From: Allosalinactinospora lopnorensis
GTDB taxonomy: Bacteria > Actinomycetota > Actinomycetes > Streptosporangiales > Streptosporangiaceae
Length of the DNA stretch: 39,421 nt
Direction of reading: 5' to 3'
Assembly: GCF_000981225.1 (NCBI RefSeq)
Contig: NZ_LAJC01000058.1
Coordinates: 1-39,421 of the forward strand
How positions within the stretch are numbered: position 1 is the stretch's first letter; every line of letters starts with the position of its first letter. Shown here in pieces: positions 25,680 through 35,400 of this stretch. Below the pieces are notes generated by a model. It had not been told where the DNA came from, did not search any database, and saw nothing but the letters and a program-made list of their open reading frames with translations. Position numbers and translations under genes: made by a program.

Positions 25680-25913
25680 GGTCTGAGGTCCTTGTCCGTC
25701 GGCGTGAAGTTCATTGCTCGCGCATGCCCTTGCGCCGCACTGTAACGCGCTCCCGACCGCTCCTGCCACCCGGACTTGGCCCCGTTCCCCGCCGGAAGGA
25801 CGGAGCGGCGGGCGGGAGCGAGCCTGTGTGCGCTGCGGGGGCGCCGATCGCACACAGCGGGCCCGCGCCCGGGCAAGCCGGTCTCCGGCCGCGCGGGAAC
25901 GCCGACGTTCCGG

Positions 25914-26177
25914 CTAGGAGGAGGCCGCCGACCCCGTGGACAGCAGGCTGAGCCGGGCCTCTTGGTAGGCCATCCACCACCTGGCGGTCATGCGCCGCTC
26001 GAACTCGGCGGGCCCCACCTTCCGGTAGAGCACCTCAAGACGCCGCTCGAACTCGGCCCATTCGGTCTCGGAGCATGTGTCGGAACGGAAAACCGCTCGC
26101 AGTAGCTTTATCACGGACTGAGGGGTGAGCTTGGTGGCCGGGTCCGGCGCTGTGGTGGGCATCGTCGATACAGTCAT
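25914..26177 (-). CDS. Small helical protein of unknown function
   Basis: An 87-residue protein not recognised as any family. The first 18 residues are Thr/Pro-rich and probably disordered. The remainder is strongly helical and charged, with a six-residue motif AEFERR at 41-46 repeated at 57-62, and an aromatic cluster RWWMAYQEARLSL at 66-78. There is one Cys (35). ATG 26177 is supported by AAAGGGAA about 5 bases upstream. It lies between the S4 gene and the LAL regulator on the same strand, and a tandem repeat (26273-26300) stands about 100 bases upstream. It could belong to the polyketide cluster; that is inference from position only. Confidence 0.6.
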   Translation of the reverse strand: MTVSTMPTTAPDPATKLTPQSVIKLLRAVFRSDTCSETEWAEFERRLEVLYRKVGPAEFERRMTARWWMAYQEARLSLLSTGSAASS

Positions 26178-26272
26178 CGCTGTTCCCTTTGTCAACGGCA
26201 TTCCCGGAGTGCGTTCCAGGTCCTGTTCTCCAGTTCAGATACCTCTGATTCTGGAGGGGGCGGGGAGAGTGG

Positions 26273-26300
26273 CGGTATATCGGCGGTATAGCGGGTATTT
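26273..26300. repeat. 11-bp-period direct repeat, SARP-like
   Basis: The heptamer CGGTATA occurs at 26273-26279 and 26284-26290, exactly 11 bases apart, and a degenerate third copy (GGGTATT) follows at 26293. Direct heptamers with 11-base period are the known binding pattern of SARP-type activators. The block is about 95-125 bases upstream of the small gene at 26177. No SARP gene is in the window. Confidence 0.45.
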
Positions 26301-26502
26301 CTGCAGGTCACGCAATATGGAGAGTACTCTGCGGCGGTCCCCTCACAGCAGGGGTGCGCACCGTCCCGACGCGGCGCGGCGGACCGGCGGCGTTCGCGGT
26401 CGAGCTCCTATACCGGTCTCCCGCGCACGGCGCGGTCCGCGCTCGGGGCCCACTGCGGGCAGCGCGCGAACGCGACCCGTCTCGCTCGGGCCCGGTACAG
26501 GG

Positions 26503-27467
26503 CTACAGGGGGATCAGGCCGTCGAAGTAGAGATCGACGGGCAGATCCTTTCTGCCGCTTATACCGAGTTTCCGATAGACGCGTGTCAGGTGCTGTTCGA
26601 CCGTGCTGGTCGTGATGTAGAGCCGGTTGGAGATTTCCCGGTTGCTGTACCCCTGGGTGGCGAGTGAGGCGACCCTCCGCTCGGCGTCACTGAGTTCGAG
26701 AATGAGATCGGAACCCGGGCCGACCGGTTCGGAGTTGAGAGGCTGGGGCGTACGCCGGCTGGCCGGCGGCGTGTCGTTGAGAAGGGCCCCGCACTTTTTC
26801 GCGACCTCCTGAGCCCGCCGAAATACGAGTCTGGCCTGCCGTGCGTCACCCAGCAGATGGTGCGCCTGACTGAGCGCGGCCAGAGCACGCGCCAACTCCA
26901 GGTTGTCCCCGCACGTGTGCAGGATCCGCGATGCCTCCTTGAGCAGGCCGGGCCGCTTGGCCGGCTCGCTGACCTCCGCAAGGACACGCAGGCTAAGGGC
27001 CCAGGTCCGGGTGCGCTCGCTCTCCAGCAAGGACAGCTGCTCCTCGATGAGGGACCTGGCCGAGGACCCGTTGCCGAGCCGGGCCTCCGCCTCGGCCGCC
27101 CTGGCACGCCAGGGGAGAAAACCGGGCCAGTCGATCCGCCACGTTCTCAGCAGGTCCCCGCAGGACATGAAACCGACGAGCGCGTCCTCCGCTTTTCCCG
27201 TGGCGAGATAGTAGTGGCCGCGGGCGTACAGAAACTGCAATCCGTAACAGGTGTTGTATGTTTCATGGGGAACGGGGTGGTTGAGGTATTTCCAGGCGCT
27301 CTCGTGATCCCCCATTCCGGTTTTCGTCAGAACGAGGACAGACAAAGGAGAACCGATTCCCACCCCCCAGCACTCGCCGGTCAAAAGGGCTATGCTCTCC
27401 AGCGCGCTGTGGTGCGCGCCGCAGAGATCCCCTCGGCGGACCAGTCCCTCTGCCTGAACGGTGCGCA
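26503..27467 (-). pseudogene. C-terminal part of the LAL regulator, out of frame with its N-terminal part
   Basis: This frame carries the second half of a large LuxR-family regulator: helical TPR-like repeats (VQAEGLVRRGDLCGAHH onward), then the DNA-binding LuxR helix-turn-helix, LSDAERRVASLATQGYSNREI with NRLYITTSTVEQHLTRVYRKLG, close to the C-terminus. It has no start codon of its own at the expected place. Continuity with the preceding half (27390-29375) is restored if one base is added in the run GGAGCC at about 27467-27476, giving the bridge RIGRPEFGALLRTVQAEG. As sequenced, the protein would lose its DNA-binding domain. This is either a sequencing error or a real inactivating mutation. 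Confidence 0.8.
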
Positions 27468-29375
27468 GAAGGCTCCGAACTCCGGCCGGCCGATCCTGAC
27501 GGACTCCCGTAGCAGTTGGTCGCACCAGACCAGCGCCTGGTCGACGCGGTCGGTGTAGATAAGGGAGCGGAGAGCGCTGATAGTGACGCTGCAGCCCTCT
27601 TCGGTGAGGTTGCTGCACCGCAGTGTTCGCTCGACGTCACCGATGGGGACGTCTCGTGGACCGCTGTCCAGGGCCGAGCGGAGCAGCGTGGGCGCCAGTA
27701 GGCGGGTGTCCTGCATCGGCGTGGGATGCGGGGGGTAGGGCTCGGTGCTCCCCTGGCCCAGGATCTGCGGCTGCGTGCAGGAGAGCCACGTTCGGATGAC
27801 GTCGATTTCGTCGGCCGCGTCCGGATCGCCGTTCTCAGCGCGCTTCCGGAGGGAGGCGAGGACGTCGAGGACCTTGTTGGCCTGTCCGTTCCACACGAGG
27901 TGGCGGGCGAGCAGGAAGGCGTGGCGAGTGTTCAGGTAGCCCTCTCGCAGATCGGCGGCCAGAGCCGAGAGGCGCTCTCGGATCGTTCTGGAGCCGAGCC
28001 CCCACGTGTTCTCGAGAAGCAACGCCCGGATCGAGGCTCCTGCCGCCTTGTCCGGGTGTATCTGGTGCGCCAGGTTCAGTAGGCGTACGGACAGTTCGCG
28101 GTCATTGTCGGCGAGCGCCTGCTCGCTGGCCTCCCGGAGGACGGGTATCGCCCATGGCGCGTCGACGGGGCCGGCGGTGAGCAGATGCGCCGCGACCATG
28201 GAGGGGGGCGTTCCGTGGATATGCAGCAATCGGGCGACGCGGTGGTGCATGTCCTTCCGCTCTTCCGCGGAAAGCTCGTCCAGTAGGGCCTCGCCGACCA
28301 GAGGGTGGCGGAAGGCGCCGTTCGAGACCAGCCCGATGTCGGTCAGGGTCTGGAGCGCTCGGCTGGCCGTTCCCGAGCTGATGCGGAGCAGGCGGTCCAG
28401 TAACGCGACGGAGTCGCTCTCCGAGAGCAGTGCCAATCCTTGCGCCGCCCGTATCAGCGACCGGTCGATCCGGTGCAGGATCGTCGTCACGGCTTGCCGG
28501 AACGAGGGACCGATGACGATGTTGTCGTCGGCACCCGAACCGGCCGATCGGTAGTCCTTGATCAGCGCGTGCAGCAGAATGGGGTTTCCGCCCGAGGCCC
28601 GGACGAATTCTACCTTAAGTTTGAATTCCGTGGAATCGCCCAGCTCCCGGGTGATTATCGTGTAGACGCCGTCGTTGGTGAGTGGGTGCAGATTGGCCTG
28701 GTGGCAGTGCTGCTGACTGAGGAGATCGGAATGGAAGAGCGGGTGCACCGTGCTTATGCTCGGACTCTCCGTCATAACGATCAGGGTTCTGGACGTCCGC
28801 ATGTGCCGAATGAAGTGCAGCAGGCACTGCAGCGACGGGATGTCGACATAGTGGATGTCGTCCACCGCGATGACCAGGGGAGTGTGGTCGCTGATCCTTG
28901 ACAGCAGACGATGGAACCCCTCGATTACCTCGACCGGTTTCTGAATGGAATTCGGATGCGTGTTGCCGTTGGACAGGGTTTCTTTGCGCAGCTTGAGGAA
29001 CTCGGCTGTTTCGTCGGCCAGTTCGTCGGGTGTCTCGGTCGAATTGAGGAGCTGGCCGATCGCGATGAGTGGTATTTCTTTTTCTATCGGCGAGCACGTG
29101 GCTTGGAGCGTAAGGGCGCCCTGTTGTCCTGCGTAGCTGATGAAATTGTTCAGAAGCTCGGTCTTTCCGTACCCTTCCGTTCCGGTTACGAGGACGGCGC
29201 TTCCTTTGCCGTCCGTGCACTCTTTGAAGAGGTTCAGTAGTAGGTCGCGTTCTTCGACTCTTTCGGTCAGGGGCATTCTTAAAGGGTTTCCGTCTACATT
29301 CTTCACAGAAGCGCGGGGTTCTCTGAAAGGGGGCGAAGGATAGGCAGGGGAAACCCGCTGATCACGATCGGTCAC
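27390..29375 (-). CDS. N-terminal part of LAL-type LuxR regulator (ATPase and sensor region)
   Basis: 661 codons in one frame. The AAA/STAND-type ATPase domain (about 35-330) has Walker A GTEGYGKT at 65-72 and Walker B LVIAVDDIHY near 170. Helical repeats follow. The frame ends in a spurious tail after PEFGAF, where the reading frame shifts to 26503-27467; joined, the protein would be about 970 residues, normal for LAL activators of polyketide clusters. GTG 29375 has a GGGGGG run 7 bases upstream; ATG 29276 is an alternative without a clear site. TTA codons fall at 28401-28403 and, if the longer start is right, 29280-29282, a sign of bldA control. It is divergent from the PKS gene and its probable activator. 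Confidence 0.85.
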   Translation of the reverse strand: MTDRDQRVSPAYPSPPFREPRASVKNVDGNPLRMPLTERVEERDLLLNLFKECTDGKGSAVLVTGTEGYGKTELLNNFISYAGQQGALTLQATCSPIEKEIPLIAIGQLLNSTETPDELADETAEFLKLRKETLSNGNTHPNSIQKPVEVIEGFHRLLSRISDHTPLVIAVDDIHYVDIPSLQCLLHFIRHMRTSRTLIVMTESPSISTVHPLFHSDLLSQQHCHQANLHPLTNDGVYTIITRELGDSTEFKLKVEFVRASGGNPILLHALIKDYRSAGSGADDNIVIGPSFRQAVTTILHRIDRSLIRAAQGLALLSESDSVALLDRLLRISSGTASRALQTLTDIGLVSNGAFRHPLVGEALLDELSAEERKDMHHRVARLLHIHGTPPSMVAAHLLTAGPVDAPWAIPVLREASEQALADNDRELSVRLLNLAHQIHPDKAAGASIRALLLENTWGLGSRTIRERLSALAADLREGYLNTRHAFLLARHLVWNGQANKVLDVLASLRKRAENGDPDAADEIDVIRTWLSCTQPQILGQGSTEPYPPHPTPMQDTRLLAPTLLRSALDSGPRDVPIGDVERTLRCSNLTEEGCSVTISALRSLIYTDRVDQALVWCDQLLRESVRIGRPEFGAFCAPFRQRDWSAEGISAARTTARWRA

Positions 29376-30698
29376 AGCGCAGCCCCCCAGGTTTATCAGT
29401 GCATGCGACAGGTGGACGGGCAGCGGTGGAGTATGACCGGTCCCGAGGCCGGCCCCGAGCCGGAGGGCCGGAAGCGACCGCGTTGGGGGCGACCATGAGC
29501 GCGCGAGCGGCGGGGGGATACATTTTTGATTTGGGGCGGATCCGGCGCCGTCTCATTGCATCGATCACCCCTTGGAAGGCTCCGGCGGCGACCTGCGCAG
29601 CTTCCTCGGGCCCGGCCAAGCGGCCGACACCCTCGCGTGCGGTGCGCCGCTGTCCGAGGTGGAGGGGAGGGTGCACCTCGAACGGAAGGTCTGTCAGTCC
29701 GCGCGTCTTTTTCGATGGAGCCGGGTATACGACTCGAAGCCGGTCTTCGGTGCCATTCCTGTTCCCTTCGACGCCAGATGAGGGTTCATTGTGGCAGCCC
29801 AGGGCACCCGGCGGGGGCAAAACGTACAAGAGTCGCTTCTGTCGCACATGGGACGGCCTGGATGCTGCGGTTCGGTGGGCGCTGACAGGGCGAATTCAGT
29901 CTGCGGGGCAGGTCGCCCGGCGATTCGGCGGCGGCCTGTGGGGCCCGATCCCGCGGGTCCACGTGGAGGGATCGGGGCTCCGGAGGACCTCGGCGTACTG
30001 TCCGAGTGGACCGGCCTGACGGCGTGTAGGCGATACGTCGGCGGGGTGGGCTCCTCTCGCTCGTGGTCACTCTTCGGAATTCTACTCTTGTAGCGTATTT
30101 ATGGCTACTTTGCCGTTTGCAGTTGAGGTTAATGCCACTCCGCGGCCATGCCCCCAAGAAGGGAAATATACTCTGGTTAGGGAATAATGCTCGTATTCGT
30201 TTTTGAAGTATGAGTGCGTCTGTAGGGGGGGAGGGTGCCGCACGGCCCTGGTCTCGCCTGCGAGACCGATCCCTTCCCGTGCCGGCGGTGAAAGGCCCAG
30301 ACGACGTGCCGCGCCAGGCCACCGCCGCATCGGGGCGAGGCCTCCGGCCGAGGTGTGCGCTGGTACGAAGTGCGGCGGCCTGCCCGGAGCCGCACCGGAA
30401 ATCCGGATGGCGCCCGTACCAGTCGCACGTACAACACCAACCGGTTCTCCAAGAGGGGGGCGCCTAGGGGGGTATAGGGGTGCTGCCTTGGCCGTGGGGC
30501 TGTTTACGGTTGCGGTGCAGGGCCTGGCGTGACGGCATCGCTTCCCCCGGCACTGGCCTTCCTACGGGCTGCCTCGGTGTTGCGGTTTCCGGAGTTATGA
30601 GCCTCCCCCTCTTCTGGTGGCCGCATGCGCGACCGTTGGGCCAGATTGCCGTCATGCCGGGCCTCCGCACGATGGTCGTGGGCAGCGGGAGTGTGATG
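29376..30698. other. Long intergenic region between LAL regulator and PKS
   Basis: About 1.3 kb without a gene I can support. Open frames on both strands (for example about 29399-30019 plus, 29362-29847 minus) have no ribosome site, no family resemblance and arginine/proline-rich shadow-type composition. A moderately AT-rich island at about 30060-30220 includes TATACT at about 30168 and a GTAGC...GCTAC dyad near 30090. This is the likely promoter area of the PKS. No RNA gene was identified. Confidence 0.5.
30223..30480. repeat. Repeated TAGGGG motif upstream of PKS
   Basis: TAGGGG occurs at 30223 (followed by more G), 30465 and 30475, the last two 10 bases apart in tandem. They lie 220-475 bases before the PKS start. 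They may be activator sites for the divergent LAL regulator or simply G-run coincidence. Confidence 0.25.
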
Positions 30699-32492
30699 AT
30701 GGACGAGTCCGGAGCAAACGCGCGCAGAACGCGGACACCACGGGACGAAGCGATCGCCGTCGTCGGGATGTCGTGCCGCCTGCCCCATGCGCCGGACCCG
30801 GACGCGTTCTGGCGGCTGCTCCGCGAAGGGAACGCCGCCATCGCCGAAGCACCCGCGGACCGGTGGGAGGCGGAGGCGCCGTTCGATCCGGATCCGTCCG
30901 CACCGGGCAGGGCGAACATCCGCTGGGGCGGCTTCCTCGGCCAGGTCGAGCGCTTCGATGCCGGGTTCTTCGGGATCTCTCCCCGCGAAGCCGCCGCCAT
31001 GGACCCCCAGCAGCGCCTGGTTCTGGAACTGGCCTGGGAGGCCTTGGAGAACGCCCGGATCCTCCCGGGGACGCTGGAAGGCGGCCGGGTGGGCGTCTTC
31101 ACGGGTGCGATCTGGGACGACTACGCGACCCTGTTGCGCCGGCGGGGGGAGGGGGCGGTCACCCACCATGCGATGATCGGCCTGCACCGGAGCATCATCG
31201 CCAACCGGGTGTCGCATGTTCTTGGTGTGCATGGGCCCAGCATGGTGGTGGACACAGGCCAGTCCTCTTCACTGGTGGCGGTGCATCTTGCGTGTGAGAG
31301 CCTGCGCCGGGGTGAGTCCGGCCTGGCGATCGCGGGTGGGGTGAACCTCATGCTCACCCCGGAGAGCACGATCGAGGCGGCGAAGTTCGGAGGGCTCTCC
31401 CCCGATGGGCGCTGCTTCACGTTCGACGCCCGGGCCAACGGGTTCGTGCGCGGTGAGGGCGGCGGCTTGGTGGTGCTCAAACCGCTGCCACGCGCCGTCG
31501 CCGACGGTGATCTGATCCACTGCGTCATCCGCGGGAGCGCCGTCAACAATGACGGCGCGGGTGAGGGGCTGACCGTACCGAACCAGGCGGCCCAGGAGGA
31601 CGTGCTGCGCCGGGCTTGTAACCACGCCGGAGTGGAGCCCGCCGATATCGGCTATGTCGAGCTGCACGGCACCGGGACGAAGGTCGGGGATCCGATCGAG
31701 GCGGCGGCCCTGGGGGCGGTGCTCGGGCGGGAGAGGAGTCGCCCGCTGCCGGTGGGGTCAGCCAAGACCAATGTCGGCCATCTGGAGGGCGCGGCCGGCG
31801 TCGTCGGCCTGCTGAAAGCGGTGCTGGCCGTCAGGCACCGCCGGCTTGTGCCGAGCCTCAACTTCGAGACCCCCAACCCCCGGATACCAATGGAGGAGCT
31901 GCGCCTACGGGTGCAGCGGGAACTGGGGCCGTGGCCCCATGAGGACCGGCCGCTGCTCGCCGGCGTGAGCTCTTTTGGCATGGGCGGGACCAACTGCCAC
32001 GTCGTACTCGGCGAACCGGACCCCGCCCGCGGCGGCGAGAAGCCGACCGGAGCCGGGAACACGCCCGCGGCCGAGCGCGCACCGCTTCCGGTGCCGTGGG
32101 TGCTGTCGGGCAGGAGCGAGCACGCGCTGCGGGCGCAGGCCGCCCGGCTGCGGGATCATGTGGCCGATAACCCCACCTTCGACCCGGTCGACGTGGGTTG
32201 TTCGCTGGCGACCACGCGCAGCCGCTTCGAGTGCGGTGCCGTTGTGGTCGGGCACGACCGGGATGACTTCGTGCGCGGCGTGCAGGCCGTGGCGGAGGGG
32301 CCCCGGCGCCGGGTGTCGTCGAGAGAGCCGCCGCGCCGGAGGGCGGGGTGGGGTTTCTCTTCACCGGCCAGGGCAGCCAGCGTCCGGGCATGGGCCGTGA
32401 GCTGCACGAGACCTGTCCGGCCTTCGCCCGCGCCCTCGACGACGTGTGCGCGCATCTGGCCCCCCTCATCGACCGATCGCTGCGGGAGGTGA
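30699..32492 (+). CDS. Type I PKS, segment 1: loading KSQ domain (frameshifted gene)
   Basis: Start of a modular polyketide synthase. ATG 30699 is set by GGGAG at 30687-30691 (7 bases). The ketosynthase domain runs to about 32020. Its nucleophile region reads VDTGQSSSL, with Gln (codon 31260-31262) in place of Cys, while EL-HGTGT and [10 protein letters not shown] histidines are kept. This is the KSQ form, which cannot condense but decarboxylates malonyl-ACP to make the starter. Next come the KS-AT linker and the first AT residues. The frame leaves the protein at the run GAGGGGCCCC (about 32296-32304); one extra G would give a natural join to 32348. Residues after about codon 533 in this frame are not real. 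Confidence 0.9.
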   Translation: MDESGANARRTRTPRDEAIAVVGMSCRLPHAPDPDAFWRLLREGNAAIAEAPADRWEAEAPFDPDPSAPGRANIRWGGFLGQVERFDAGFFGISPREAAAMDPQQRLVLELAWEALENARILPGTLEGGRVGVFTGAIWDDYATLLRRRGEGAVTHHAMIGLHRSIIANRVSHVLGVHGPSMVVDTGQSSSLVAVHLACESLRRGESGLAIAGGVNLMLTPESTIEAAKFGGLSPDGRCFTFDARANGFVRGEGGGLVVLKPLPRAVADGDLIHCVIRGSAVNNDGAGEGLTVPNQAAQEDVLRRACNHAGVEPADIGYVELHGTGTKVGDPIEAAALGAVLGRERSRPLPVGSAKTNVGHLEGAAGVVGLLKAVLAVRHRRLVPSLNFETPNPRIPMEELRLRVQRELGPWPHEDRPLLAGVSSFGMGGTNCHVVLGEPDPARGGEKPTGAGNTPAAERAPLPVPWVLSGRSEHALRAQAARLRDHVADNPTFDPVDVGCSLATTRSRFECGAVVVGHDRDDFVRGVQAVAEGPRRRVSSREPPRRRAGWGFSSPARAASVRAWAVSCTRPVRPSPAPSTTCARIWPPSSTDRCGR

Positions 32493-35400
32493 TGTTCGCC
32501 CCGGCGGACACACCGGAGGCGGCCCTGCTGGAGCGCACCGAGTTCGCCCAGCCGGCGCTGTTCGCGCTTGAGGTCGCGCTGTTCCGGACCCTGGAGCGGT
32601 GGGGGATCTCTCCCGGCTACCTGTGCGGCCACTCCATCGGCGAGCTCGCGGCGGCGCACGCCGCGGGGGTGTTCTCCCTCGCCGACGCGGCGCGGCTGGT
32701 GGCGGCGCGCGGCCGGCTGATGCAGGGGCTGCCGGCGGGCGGGGCGATGATGGCGGTCCAGGCCGCGGAGGCCGATGTGCTCCCGCTGCTCGCCGGACAC
32801 GAGGAACAGGTCTCCATCGCCGCGGTCAACGGCCCCGTCTCGACCGTTGTCTCCGGAGACGAGACGGCCGTCGCCGCGATCGGTGAGCACTTCGCCTCGC
32901 AGGGCGCGAAGACCCGCCGGCTCCGGGTGAGCCACGCGTTCCACTCCCCGCACATCTCCCCTGCGGTGCAGGACGAGTTCCGCACCATCGCAGCGGGGCT
33001 GGAGTTCCGTCCACCGCGCATCCCGATCGTGTCGAACGTGACCGGTGCGCTCATCGCCGACGAGGTGTGTTCGCCGGAGTACTGGGTGCGGCACCTGCGG
33101 GAACCCGTGCGTTTCGCCGACGGCGTCGCCTCACTGCGCGCCCGGGGCGTCTCGACCTTTCTGGAGCTCGGCCCGGACGGGGCGCTTTCAGCGATGGCCC
33201 GGGACTGCCTGCCCGGTGGTGCGGCGGCCGACGCGATCCCGTCGCTGCGCGGCGACCGGGCCGAGACCGACAGTCTCCTCACCGCGTTGGGACTGCTGCA
33301 CGCTGGCGGCGCCACTCCGGACTGGGAGACCTTCTTCGCCGAACGCGGCGCCCGCCAGGTGGACCTGCCGACCTACGCCTTCCAGCGCGAACGCCACTGG
33401 CTGGACGATCTGAACGGGGAGCCGCCGGCGGCGACCGAGCGCCCGTCCGGTCGGCCTCCCGCTCCGGCCGCGGCGTGCGGCCCGTCCACCTCGGCCGGTG
33501 TCCGGTCCGAACCCCAGGGAAACCAGCGGGAAACGCTCCCGCTGGTGCGCGCCCACGTGGCCGCCGTACTCGGTCACCCGTCGCCGGGCGCCGTCGAGGT
33601 GGACAGGACGTTCACGGATCTCGGCTTCGACTCGTTCATGGCCGTTGAGCTCTGCGACCGGCTCGGCGCCGCCACCGGCCTGCGCCTGCCGAGCACGCTG
33701 ACCTTCGATCACCCGACCCCGACCGCGCTCGCCGGGTACCTGCGTTCGGAGCTGCCGGGTGCCGTGGCGGAGACCGCCACGGCACCCGCGGCCGCCTCCG
33801 CCGCTGACGAACCGATCGCGATCGTCGCGATGAGCTGCCGCTTTCCGGGAGGCGCGGAGTCCCCGGAGGACCTGTGGCGGCTGGTGGAGCAGGGAGCGGA
33901 CGCGACCTCGGAGTTCCCCGCGGATCGGGAGTGGCGGCTGGAGGAGCTGTTCGACCCGGATCCGGACGAACCGGGTACGAGCTACGTGCGCCGGGGCGGG
34001 TTCCTCTCCGGAGCCGCCGAGTTCGACGCGGGCTTCTTCGGGATCAGTCCCCGGGAGGCCGCGGCGATGGATCCGCAGCAGCGGCTGCTGCTGGAGACAT
34101 CGTGGGAGGCAGCCGAGCGCGCGGGCATCGACCCGGGCACGCTGCGCGGCACCCTTACAGGGGTGTTCGCCGGGGTGATACCGCAGGAGTACGGACCGCG
34201 GCTGCACGAGCCGGCCGACGGGTTCGACGGGTATCTCCTGACCGGCAGCACGAGCAGCGTCGCTTCGGGCCGGATCGCCTACACCTTCGGCCTGGAGGGG
34301 CCGGCGGTGACGCTGGACACCGCGTGCTCGTCGTCGCTGGTGGCCCTGCACCAGGCGGCCCAGGCATTGCGCCAGGGCGAGTGCTCGCTGGCGCTGGCCG
34401 GCGGCGCCACGGTAATGGCGTCGCCCGGGATGTTCGTCGAACTGTCCCGGCAACGGGCACTCGCCCCCGACGGCCGGTGCAAACCGTTCGCCTCGGCCGC
34501 GGACGGCACCGCCTGGGCCGAGGGGGTGGGGATGCTTCTCCTGGAGCGCCTGTCCGATGCCCGGCGCAACGGCCATCCCGTCCTCGCGACGATCCGCGGT
34601 TCGGCCGTCAACCAGGACGGCGCCTCGAACGGGCTGACCGCCCCCAGCGGGCCGTCGCAGGAGCGGGTGATCCGCCAGGCCCTGGCCAACGCCGGCCTTT
34701 CCCCTGCCGGCGTGGACGCCGTCGAGGCGCACGGAACCGGTACCAGGCTGGGCGACCCGATCGAGGCCCGGGCGCTGCTGGCGACCTACGGGCGGGACCG
34801 GTCGGCGGATCGGCCGCTGCGGCTGGGGTCGCTGAAGTCCAATATCGGCCATACCCAGGCGGCGGCCGGGGTGGGCGGCGTGATCAAGATGGTCCAGGCC
34901 ATCCGGCACGGGACACTGCCGCAGACCCTGCACGTGGATGCGCCCTCACCGTACGTGGACTGGTCCGCGGGAGACGTCGCGCTGCTGACCGAGCTGGTGC
35001 CGTGGCCGAAGACGGGCGAGGCGCGCCGGGCCGCGGTCTCATCCTTCGGTATCAGCGGCACCAACGCCCACATGATCATCGAGGAAGCGCCTCCCGCCAT
35101 GGCGGCGACCGCGGAGCCGGCCGGGTCCCCTCTCGGCGCGTCCGCGACGCTGCCGTGGACGGTGTCCGGAGGAACCGAGGCGGCGCTGCGCGAGCAGGCC
35201 GCGCGCCTGCGGTCGTACGTGCGGGCGCATCCCGAGCTCGATGACGCCGACCTCGCCTACTCGCTGGCCGCGACGCGCGCGGCACTGGACCACCGCGCCG
35301 TGGTACTGGCCGACGACCGCGCCGGGCTCCTCGACGGACTGGCCGCCATCGCGAACGGAGAGCCGGCCGCGAACGTCGTCCGGGCGGGTGCCAGTGGGGC

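Noticed and set aside
27467-27476. Programmed -1 ribosomal frameshift in the LAL gene
   Set aside because: There is no slippery heptamer of the X-XXY-YYZ type at the switch and no obvious downstream pseudoknot; a missing base is simpler.
29399-30019. 206-codon plus-strand frame in the LAL-PKS gap
   Set aside because: No ribosome site, no recognisable domain and shadow-like composition; overlapping frames on the other strand are equally open.
30480-30698. Upstream extension of the PKS start to 30480
   Set aside because: The extension is Trp/Arg/Pro-rich and unlike PKS N-termini. A well-spaced GGGAG precedes ATG 30699, close to the [12 protein letters not shown] start of the KS.
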